A stretch of 64,000 nucleotides of DNA from JBEKYD01 sp052148435 (GTDB lineage Bacteria; Acidobacteriota; Terriglobia; Bryobacterales; Bryobacteraceae), in assembly GCA_052148435.1 (NCBI GenBank), contig JBKQIF010000097.1:37071-101070 (forward strand), in the 5' to 3' direction. The position numbers and the translations under genes were made by a program. A model generated the notes under the pieces. It was not told the DNA's origin. It saw only the letters and a program-made list of their open reading frames with translations, and searched no databases. Positions 16,597-23,422 of this stretch are shown here, one piece after another; within the stretch, counting starts at the first letter, position 1, and each line of letters begins with the position of its first letter.

Positions 16597-17975
16597 AGCT
16601 CTGGGGCGGACGTTTTGAGAGCGGGCCCTCGGAGGTGTTTGAGCGCTTCTCCGGCTCGCTCGATTTCGACCGGCGGCTGATCGACGCCGATATTCGCGGC
16701 TCGCAGGCCTTCGCGCGGGCCCTCGAACGGGTGGGCATTCTGAGCGCGGAAGAGAGATCTGCCATCGTCGCCGCTTTCGACGCCATTGCCGCGGAATCGG
16801 CGTCGGCGGCCTTTTTCGAGGGCGCGGCCGACGAAGACGTGCATACCCTGGTGATCCGCAAGCTGAAGGAAAAGGCGGGCGCGGTAGCCGACAAGATCCA
16901 TACCGGACGCAGCCGCAACGAGCAGGTTTCGCTCGATACCCGGCTGTGGCTGCGCGAGGAATCGGATCGCGCGCGCGGTCTGGTGGCGGGCGTGATGGAA
17001 GCGCTCGTCAGTCTGGCGGAAGCCTATCCGGACGCGGTGATTCCGGGCTATACGCACATGCGCCGCGCCCAGGCGGTGCTGTGGCCGCACTATCTGCTGG
17101 CGTACTTCGAAATGTTCGCGCGCGATTGGGAGCGGTTGGGCGAAGCGCGCGCGCGCGCCAACCTGCTGCCGCTGGGCTCGGGCGCGCTGGCCGGCTCGGG
17201 TTTCCCGTTCGACCGCGAGGCTATCGCCCAGGACTTGGGCTTCGACGGCGTCACCCGCAACAGCATGGATGTTTCCGGCGACCGCGATTTCGCCCTCGAC
17301 TTCCTGTATGCCGCCAGCGTCGCCATGATTCACTTGAGCCGCCTGGCGGAGGACTGGATTCTGTACTCCAGCGAGGAGTTCGGCTGGCTGGAACTGGGCG
17401 ATGGGGTAACCAGCGGGTCGAGCCTGATGCCGCAGAAGAAGAACCCGGATTCGCTGGAGTTGATTCGCGGCAAATGCGGCCGGGTGGTCGGTTCGCTCAC
17501 TTCTCTTCTGGTCACCATGAAGGGGTTGCCGATGACCTACAACCGCGACATGCAGGAAGATAAAGTCCCGCTGTTCGAAGCCGCCGGCCAACTGGCGGGC
17601 TCGCTCGAGATGGCGCGGGTGGTGATCGAATCGGTGCGCCTGAACCCCTCCCGCCCGGCTCGCGCGGCGGAGGAGAGCTGGGTCGTGGCTACGGACCTGG
17701 CCGAAGCGCTGGCGCGTGCCGGGACGCCGTTTCATCAAGCCCATCAAATTGTGGGCCGCTTCGTGCTCGAAAGCGTTCGCGCCGGCAAGAAACCCTCGGA
17801 CTGGACGGCGGCCGAGATGCAAAGCTTTGCGCCGGAATTCACCGGCGATCTGGCGGCGCTGCTGGATCCGAAGAGAGGAATGGGATCGCGCGAAATCGCC
17901 GGCGGCACGGGGCCGACTGCGGTCGCTCGGGCGCTCGAAGAGGCGCGCCGGCGGTTGGCGCGAATGAAGGTATGA
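16593..17975 (+). CDS. argH: Argininosuccinate lyase
   Basis: A 460-residue fumarate-lyase-family enzyme producing arginine and fumarate. KLWGGRFESGPSE opens the protein, HTGRSRNEQVSLDTRL is near 103, and the family signature GSSLMPQKKNPDS is near 278. ATG 16593 overlaps argG by four bases, and its own stop overlaps argR in the same way, so the three genes are translationally coupled. Confidence 0.97.
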   Translation: MKLWGGRFESGPSEVFERFSGSLDFDRRLIDADIRGSQAFARALERVGILSAEERSAIVAAFDAIAAESASAAFFEGAADEDVHTLVIRKLKEKAGAVADKIHTGRSRNEQVSLDTRLWLREESDRARGLVAGVMEALVSLAEAYPDAVIPGYTHMRRAQAVLWPHYLLAYFEMFARDWERLGEARARANLLPLGSGALAGSGFPFDREAIAQDLGFDGVTRNSMDVSGDRDFALDFLYAASVAMIHLSRLAEDWILYSSEEFGWLELGDGVTSGSSLMPQKKNPDSLELIRGKCGRVVGSLTSLLVTMKGLPMTYNRDMQEDKVPLFEAAGQLAGSLEMARVVIESVRLNPSRPARAAEESWVVATDLAEALARAGTPFHQAHQIVGRFVLESVRAGKKPSDWTAAEMQSFAPEFTGDLAALLDPKRGMGSREIAGGTGPTAVARALEEARRRLARMKV

Positions 17976-18409
17976 CAAAGACGTATCGGCAGGGCCAGAT
18001 TCTGAAGCTGATTCGCTCCAAGCGCATCGGCACCCAGGAAGAACTGGCGCAGGAATTGAAGAACCAGGGCATCGCCGCCACGCAGGTAACGCTGTCGCGC
18101 GATATCCGCGATTTGCGGCTGGTGAAGACCCGCGACGGCTACCAGGAGATGGCGCCGGAGGAGTCCGGCCCGCAATTTTCGCTGTTGGCGGGTGAGTTTC
18201 TGCAGGACGTGTTGCGCGCCCAGAACCTGGTGGTGCTAAAGACGTCCCCGGGCCACGCCAACTCGGTGGCGGTGGCGCTGGACGCCGAGAAGTGGCCGGA
18301 GGTAGTCGGCACCATCGCCGGCGACGATACCATCCTGGTGATTGCGCCCGACATTCCGACCGCCGAGGCGGTGCAGGAAAAACTGTTGGGGTTGCTCGAG
18401 CGGGGATAG
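17972..18409 (+). CDS. argR: Arginine repressor
   Basis: A 145-residue regulator with the N-terminal winged helix (QILKLIRSKRIGTQEELAQE, then ATQVTLSRDIRDLRLVK) and the C-terminal arginine-binding hexamerisation domain (SPGHANSVAVALD, GTIAGDDTILVIAPD). It is expected to bind the two ARG boxes upstream of argF when arginine is plentiful, which would make its own synthesis part of the loop. Placement at the end of the biosynthetic operon supports this. It converges with a protease gene 38 bases away. Confidence 0.95.
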   Translation: MTKTYRQGQILKLIRSKRIGTQEELAQELKNQGIAATQVTLSRDIRDLRLVKTRDGYQEMAPEESGPQFSLLAGEFLQDVLRAQNLVVLKTSPGHANSVAVALDAEKWPEVVGTIAGDDTILVIAPDIPTAEAVQEKLLGLLERG

Positions 18410-18447
18410 CACGGAGCGCCCCAACCGCTCGAATATCTCCCCGGATT

Positions 18448-20034
18448 TCAGCCCATGGCGGCGCGCATGGCAAGCACCCGCTGTACCTGTTCCAGCAGCG
18501 ACTGCGCGCGCGGCATGCTCTCGATAGCCTTCTTGATTTCCGCGTCGTCCAGCCAACGGGCGCGATCCCCCGCCGGTTTGTCGAAAGCGCGGAAGTAGAG
18601 TTCCCAGCGAATCTGTTCGCGAACCCACTCCTGATTGGCGTCGAATTCGGCGTCGGTGAAGGTCACCTTCTGGGTCTTGAGGAAATCGCGGAAACGCTCT
18701 AGGACCGCGTTGTCCGGCTGCCACCCGTCGGTCAAGGCCGGCTTGGCGCCATTAAAATACAAATTGCCGAAACGGAAAAGCAAATAGGAATACGGCGCGA
18801 GCCGCCGCTGAAACACGTTGTAAACCGGGCTCGGGTACTTCTCGTCCGGCGTGATGCCGCCGCCCCCGTACACCTTGCGGCCGCTGTCGGTCGACTTCAG
18901 GTCCTGCGTGTTGTTGGTGTCGCCATGCTTGGCGTAGTAGTAATCGAAGAACGACTCGTGCGAGTAATCGCGCTGGATCAGGCGCCCGCTGGGGGTGTAG
19001 TAGTGGGCGATGGTGAGCAGCAGCGCGGCCCCCTCATTGAGCGGAAACTGGGCCTGCACCAGGCCCTTGCCGAAAGTGGTCTCCCCCAGAATCCAGGCGC
19101 GGTCGTGATCCTGCAGCGCCCCGGAAACGATCTCGGCGGCCGAAGCCGAACGGCTATCCACCAACACTACGATGGGATACTTCTGCGCCGCGGCCACGGC
19201 ACGCGCCCGGAACACCTGCTCGGTCTCCGCGCGGCCATGATGCGAAACCACCAGTTGGCCCTCCCGCAGGAAACGTCCGGCCACGCGCACGGCTTCGCTC
19301 ACCAGTCCGCCGGGATTGCCACGCAAATCCAGGATCAGGCCCTTGACGTTCTCCTCGCCCAACCGCGCCATGCCCTTCTCGACGTCTTCGGCGACATTTT
19401 GCGCTTCAAAGCTGTCGATCCGCAGGAAGGCAATGTCGGGTTTCACCCAGAACGCATCCACCAGGCTGGTTTCAATTTCTCCACGGGTCACTTCCACCGT
19501 GATCGGCTGGTCCACGCCCACGCGACGCACCGAAACGCTCACCCGCGTGCCGCGGGGTCCGCGCAGCAGATCCGCCACTTCCGGCGATTGCAGACTGGTC
19601 GTGTCCTTGCCGTCCACACCCACAATCGTGTCGCCGCGGCGCAGGTCCGCCCGGTACGCCGGCGATCCCACGAAGGGACGATCGACAATCACCTTGGTGC
19701 CGTCCATGCCGATCTGCATCCCCACCCCGAAATACTGCGCGCGCTGCCGCTGCTGCATCTCGCGGTATTCGGTCGGATCCACGAAATTGGAGTGCGGATC
19801 GAGCGTATGCAGCATGCCGGGGATGGCCCCTTGATAGAAGGCACGCTCGGACGAGACCGGATCGGCGAAGTTCTTTTCAAGCAGTGCGTACGCCGATGCC
19901 ACCTCGTGCATCGATTTATCGAGATCGGCTCCGGACGTCGCCGCGCGCGCGTGAAAAACGGGCGTGCAAAACAGTGCCAACACGGCGAGCAATGCCGCCG
20001 CCAGGGTGAGAAAAAGGTTGCTGCGGATTTTCAT
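18448..20034 (-). CDS. S41 C-terminal processing protease (CtpA-like)
   Basis: A 528-residue exported serine protease. The N-terminal signal is followed by a PDZ domain (YFGVGMQIGMDGTKVIVDRP, GDTIVGVDGKDTTSL) and the S41 core: LDLRGNPGGLVSEAV, the nucleophile serine in SRSASAAEIVSGAL near residue 300 and the general-base lysine in GETTFGKGLVQ near 322. It is likely periplasmic, trimming the C-termini of envelope proteins. ATG 20034 starts a normal signal peptide. The C-terminal part beyond residue 400 is longer than in the shortest family members. Confidence 0.92.
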   Translation of the reverse strand: MKIRSNLFLTLAAALLAVLALFCTPVFHARAATSGADLDKSMHEVASAYALLEKNFADPVSSERAFYQGAIPGMLHTLDPHSNFVDPTEYREMQQRQRAQYFGVGMQIGMDGTKVIVDRPFVGSPAYRADLRRGDTIVGVDGKDTTSLQSPEVADLLRGPRGTRVSVSVRRVGVDQPITVEVTRGEIETSLVDAFWVKPDIAFLRIDSFEAQNVAEDVEKGMARLGEENVKGLILDLRGNPGGLVSEAVRVAGRFLREGQLVVSHHGRAETEQVFRARAVAAAQKYPIVVLVDSRSASAAEIVSGALQDHDRAWILGETTFGKGLVQAQFPLNEGAALLLTIAHYYTPSGRLIQRDYSHESFFDYYYAKHGDTNNTQDLKSTDSGRKVYGGGGITPDEKYPSPVYNVFQRRLAPYSYLLFRFGNLYFNGAKPALTDGWQPDNAVLERFRDFLKTQKVTFTDAEFDANQEWVREQIRWELYFRAFDKPAGDRARWLDDAEIKKAIESMPRAQSLLEQVQRVLAMRAAMG

Positions 20035-20242
20035 GGGTACCAGGGCCGGTGTGCCGGCCGGTGTCTCCCTTCCTTCGCCTCTATCATACCGTAATGTTCG
20101 GCCGCGCAGCCCGGCGGAGCGAAGGGAGGCGTGGATGCGGGCTCAGGCGCACGAACCCACCATCTTGAGTGTTATGAGGGAAAACCCTCGGTACGGGTAG
20201 GGTACTTTGGCATCTTTCGTTATGCTAGACAATTGAGTCAAA

Positions 20243-20458
20243 ATGGACTTGATTATGATTCGAGCTTTAGGGTTCCTCACCATGGGCGGCAGCTTCCTGG
20301 CGATCTCGCCGCAACTCCGGGAAGACTTATTCTTCCAGGCCCACAAGCTAACGGGCAAGCTGAACGACTACAGTCCATACTCCTATATCGCCCTGGCATT
20401 GTGCCTGTTCGGCCTCATCACCATGTCCCTCTATCGCAGCACCGGCTTGCGGAGCTGA
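20243..20458 (+). CDS. Small membrane protein, unknown function
   Basis: A 71-residue protein with a hydrophobic N-terminal segment (IRALGFLTMGGSFLAI) and a second membrane helix (YIALALCLFGLITMSLY) flanking a polar middle (REDLFFQAHKLTGKLNDYSP). Both halves look like genuine transmembrane helices. ATG 20243 or ATG 20255 could be the start; neither has a strong ribosome site. Not recognised as any named family. It converges with the merR gene. Confidence 0.55.
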   Translation: MDLIMIRALGFLTMGGSFLAISPQLREDLFFQAHKLTGKLNDYSPYSYIALALCLFGLITMSLYRSTGLRS

Positions 20459-20478
20459 GAACCGCGCTCGACTCGCAG

Positions 20479-20985
20479 CTATACGGCGGCTCGGGTTCTG
20501 CGGGCGCCGGCGCCGGACTCGGATCGGGCCGGTTTCCGCTCCGCCACTTCGCTCAAGCGGTGCACCTGGTCCGTCACGCATACCAGAAACATCGGCTGGC
20601 GAGCGTTCTTCAGAAGATTGATGATCCGGTTGGGCGCTTCTTCGAGATAGATCGATTTGCCGTCCGTCAGGAGATGAATTTCCGAATTGGCCGCGATCGC
20701 GTCCGCCAGGCGTTTGCCCATGTCCTTCTGCAGAAATCGCAGCACGCGCCGGATCTTCTGCAGCGAGAAGCCCTTCCTTCGCAGTTCGGCAATCACCGAA
20801 ATCTCCACCACTTCCTGCGTGGAGTAGATGCGTTTGTGTCCGTCCTGGCGCGGTGAAACCACGTTGCGCTCGTCCCACCACTGCAACTGGCGGAGGCTGA
20901 CTCCACAAATCCGCGCCACGTCGCTGCTGTTGTAGCCTTCGGCTTCTACGGAGGCCTCCGGACGGATTTTCTTACCTCTAAACAT
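20479..20985 (-). CDS. MerR-family transcriptional regulator
   Basis: A 168-residue protein. The MerR winged helix is clear: GYNSSDVARICGVSLRQLQW, WDERNVVSPRQDGHKRIYS, then VVEISVIAELRRKGFSLQKI. The C-terminal domain lacks the paired cysteines of metal-sensing MerR proteins, so an effector cannot be suggested. A basic Arg/Ala-rich tail ends the protein. The adjacent small membrane protein is convergent, so control of it is not implied by position. Confidence 0.88.
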   Translation of the reverse strand: MFRGKKIRPEASVEAEGYNSSDVARICGVSLRQLQWWDERNVVSPRQDGHKRIYSTQEVVEISVIAELRRKGFSLQKIRRVLRFLQKDMGKRLADAIAANSEIHLLTDGKSIYLEEAPNRIINLLKNARQPMFLVCVTDQVHRLSEVAERKPARSESGAGARRTRAAV

Positions 20986-21150
20986 TCTGCGCCACTTCCG
21001 TTCCCAAGAAATTCAGTGCCAGTCTGCATTTTACTCGCCTCAACGGCGGTGTCAATAGGCTGGTCGGCCGGTCTTTTCCGCGCACGCCGCTATTGAGCCG
21101 ATTTTACGCTGAAACGGTTCTTGGTGGGGCAGTCGCTTCTTCATCGCTTC

Positions 21151-21390
21151 TCAGCCGCCGGCCGCCGGCTCGATGGCGAGATGGAATTCCCGCCAGGGAT
21201 AGCCGATCTTCCGCGCCGCCGTTTCACGGCCCGGAACCGGCAACTCCTGGCTGGCGGGGGGCGTTGCCGCAGTCAACCGTTCCGCGTCTCGCATTTGATC
21301 GAGCGTCTGAGCCACGAACCGGGTCCTCACGAAATACTGTCCGTTTCCGGGGTTGCGCCACAGCGTAAGGGTCAACGCGCCCCCTGGGAA
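21151..21390 (-). pseudogene. C-terminal remnant of a histidine acid phosphatase
   Basis: The minus strand encodes FPGGALTLTLWRNPGNGQYF, then VRTRFVAQTLDQMRDAERLT and TPPASQELPVPG, which aligns with the C-terminal part of histidine acid phosphatases and phytases (compare PPGGELVFERW...QTLQQMRDKTPLSLNTPPG in the E. coli AppA type). The N-terminal catalytic RHG region and HD motif are absent: upstream of 21390 the frame runs into the hicB locus and loses similarity. It is a truncated tail without a start. Confidence 0.72.
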
Positions 21391-21437
21391 TAAACGCGTC
21401 CTTGGGTCTGGCGGCCTCTCTGGTAGCATGCTGGGTG

Positions 21438-21656
21438 ATGAAGTATCGCGTTTATTTGGAACCAGACGAGGACGGGGTGTTTGTGGCAACGTGTCCAGCT
21501 CTACCCGGATGGGTTTCCCAGGGCCGAACCCGGGTGGAAGAACAACCGGGAACATCCGCGAGGCAATCGAAGGTTACTTGAAGAGCCTCCGGAAGCATGG
21601 CGATTCATTGCCTCCCCATTCTCGAAGAGGTCATTGAGGTCGCCGGCGGATGTTAA
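21438..21656 (+). pseudogene. hicB: hicB antitoxin with two compensating frameshifts
   Basis: From ATG 21438 the frame reads MKYRVYLEPDEDGVFVATCP and ALPGWVSQGRTRVEE, a HicB partial-RNase-H-fold start, then shifts. NIREAIEGYLKSLRKHGDSL is read one base back, and ILEEVIEVAGG returns to the first frame. One base missing near 21534 and one extra C in the run at 21614-21617 explain both shifts. Without correction, translation stops after 49 residues. A -10-like TGGTAGCAT at 21421-21429 lies 9 bases before the ATG. Sequencing error and true decay are both possible. Confidence 0.75.
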
Positions 21657-21663
21657 GCTGCCG

Positions 21664-21873
21664 GTGGTTTCCGGTGGCGACGCAGTCACGGCGTGCAGAA
21701 AAGTCGGATACGAATTCGATGAGCAGCACGGCAGCCACATCATCCTTCGACATGCCGACCCTCCGCACAGACGCCCCTCCGTTCCAAACCATAAAGAACT
21801 TGCCAAAAGGACTCTTCGGGCGTTGATTCGAGAGGCCGGGCTTACGGTGGAAGAGTTCGCGGGTTTGCTTTAA
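21664..21873 (+). CDS. hicA: HicA-type mRNA interferase toxin, start uncertain
   Basis: The frame encodes KLPVVSGGDAVTACRKVGYE, then the dsRBD-like GSHIILRH with the catalytic histidine, and VPNHKELAKRTLRALIREAG to the C-terminus, all typical of HicA. The conserved KLP sits at 21655-21663, where no ATG is in frame; GTG 21664 is the nearest accepted start codon, and CTG 21658 would restore two residues. An ATG at 21650 is out of frame by two bases. Start loss may be part of the decay seen in hicB. Confidence 0.72.
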   Translation: MVSGGDAVTACRKVGYEFDEQHGSHIILRHADPPHRRPSVPNHKELAKRTLRALIREAGLTVEEFAGLL

Positions 21874-21951
21874 CATCCCGCCCCGTACGAGCGCGGCTTG
21901 GCCTACAGCGCGCTGGAGTAGAGTTCGAATCCCGCCTCGAGTTTTGATAAT

Positions 21952-21979
21952 TGGCTCCCCGGACGGGATCCGAACCTGC
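21952..21979 (-). other. tRNA 3'-end fragment, second copy
   Basis: On the minus strand it reads GCAGGTTCGGATCC, a short stem and GGGGAGCCA, closely matching the fragment at 8309-8336. No 5' half exists nearby. A T-arm-like GAGTTCGAATCCC also lies on the plus strand at 21921-21933. Like the first copy it sits just after a TA pair and near the amidohydrolase 5' sequence. Confidence 0.6.
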
Positions 21980-22018
21980 CGCCGGCTGGCCGACCATTCC
22001 AAGGTCCGATTCGCAATT

Positions 22019-22048
22019 TTGTGGAATGCCGCGGATTGCGTCTAGAAT
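22019..22048 (+). promoter_or_regulatory. Putative promoter of the amidohydrolase gene
   Basis: TTGTGG at 22019-22024 and TAGAAT at 22043-22048 are separated by 18 bases; the -10 is five of six to consensus and the -35 is weak. The predicted start is about 8 bases before ATG 22063. The -10 and leader are duplicated at 7559-7578. Confidence 0.5.
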
Positions 22049-22062
22049 AAGCAGAACCTGCC

Positions 22063-23337
22063 ATGAAACCTAGCCTTCTTGCCTTTTGCGCTCTCGCCGC
22101 TGCCGCCTGGGCCCAGCCCGGCAGCCACCCTACGGTGCTGCATGCCGCCCGCCTGGTGGATGTGGAGAACGGCAAGTTGATTGCCCCCGGGGAAGTGCTG
22201 GTGGAGGGCGACCGCATCGTGGAAGCCGGCGCCAACGTGCACCGGCCCGCTTCCGCCGAGGTGATCGATCTCGGCGACCGTACCCTCGTCCCCGGCCTGA
22301 TCGACGCCCACGTGCATTTGTTTCTGCATCCCGGCGCCGAGGACCTCCAGACCGTGCAGGAATCGGTTGCGCAGCGCACCATCGGCGCCGTCCTGGCGGC
22401 GCGCGACGACTTGATGGGCGGTTTCACCGCCGAGCGCGACATGGGCACCGAGGGCGCCGGCTCGGCCGATACCGCCGTTCGCGACGCCATCAACCGCGGC
22501 CTGGTTCCCGGCCCTCGCCTGCGCATCAGCGGCAACGCCGTCGACATCCTGGGCGGCCACGAAGACGCCACCGGCTACAATCCCGCCCAACGCGTGCTCT
22601 CCAACGCCGACATCGCCAACAATGCGCTGGAGCTGGTCGCCGTCATCCGCCAGCAGTTCAAGGAAGGCTCGGATTTCGTCAAAATCTACGAAACCGGCCG
22701 TGACTCGGTGGTTGGCGGCAAGCTGCACACGCCCTATCAATACACCGAAGCCGAATTGACTGCCGCGGTCCAGGAGGCCGCGCGCGTGGGCAAGCGCGTC
22801 GCCGTGCACGCCAGCGGCGAACCCGGCACGCTCTACGCCGCCCGCGCCGGAGTGGCCTCCATCGACCACGCCAACCAGCTCAGCGACGAAACCATGCGCA
22901 TCATGCGCGAACGCGGCATCTTCGCCGTCCCCACCTTCGCCATTGTGACTTACTTCGCCGAACAGGCCGCCAACCCGCGCACCGCCCAGCGCGAACGCCA
23001 GGGTATCGCTCTTCACGCCGCCGAATTCCGCAAGCAACTCGCCGCCGGCGTACCCATGGCCATGGGCTCGGATGTCGGCCCCTTCCCGCACGGCACGCAA
23101 GGGCGCGAATTCGTGCTGATGGTGCAATACGGCATGAGCCCGCTCGAAGCTCTCCGCGCCGGTACCATCAACGCCGCCAGGCTGCTGGGCTGGGAGGGGC
23201 AGATCGGCGTCCTCCACGCCGGTTACCTGGCCGACGTCGTGGCCGTGGCCGGCGACCCGCTGGCCGATATCGCCGCCCTCCAGAAAGTCGACTTCGTCAT
23301 GAAAGGCGGAATGGTGTACAAGAGTCCGGGGAAATAA
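22063..23337 (+). CDS. Secreted amidohydrolase-superfamily metal-dependent hydrolase
   Basis: A 424-residue protein with a signal peptide (MKPSLLAFCALAAAAWAQ). Metal-ligand motifs are in order: GLIDAHVHLF near 84, a lysine in FVKIYETG near 208, VHASGEP near 247, SIDHANQ near 267 and GSDVGPFPHG near 334. The pattern matches imidazolonepropionase-like and prolidase-like amidohydrolases that are exported in Acidobacteria. The substrate cannot be told from sequence. Part of its 5' end is duplicated before mazE. Confidence 0.85.
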   Translation: MKPSLLAFCALAAAAWAQPGSHPTVLHAARLVDVENGKLIAPGEVLVEGDRIVEAGANVHRPASAEVIDLGDRTLVPGLIDAHVHLFLHPGAEDLQTVQESVAQRTIGAVLAARDDLMGGFTAERDMGTEGAGSADTAVRDAINRGLVPGPRLRISGNAVDILGGHEDATGYNPAQRVLSNADIANNALELVAVIRQQFKEGSDFVKIYETGRDSVVGGKLHTPYQYTEAELTAAVQEAARVGKRVAVHASGEPGTLYAARAGVASIDHANQLSDETMRIMRERGIFAVPTFAIVTYFAEQAANPRTAQRERQGIALHAAEFRKQLAAGVPMAMGSDVGPFPHGTQGREFVLMVQYGMSPLEALRAGTINAARLLGWEGQIGVLHAGYLADVVAVAGDPLADIAALQKVDFVMKGGMVYKSPGK

Positions 23338-23341
23338 ACAA

Positions 23342-23420
23342 AGCTGTCAGCCGTCAGCGCTCGGCTCTCAGCCACTACCGGGGCGGCTCAACGCTGATTT
23401 CCGATCGCTGAAAGCTCCCC
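23342..23420. repeat. GCTGTCAGC/GCTCTCAGC repeat cluster
   Basis: The spacer after the amidohydrolase gene is made of repeated GCTGTCAGC, GTCAGC, GCTCTCAGC and an inverted GCTGAAAGC. The same vocabulary fills 52012-52160 inside the ribosomal operon. It lies between convergent genes and may also fold as a hairpin. Confidence 0.65.
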
Positions 23421-23422
23421 GC

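Noticed and set aside
20209..20230. Sigma-54-like TGGCAT...TGC element before the small membrane protein
   Set aside because: The GG-to-GC spacing is too long for a -24/-12 promoter.
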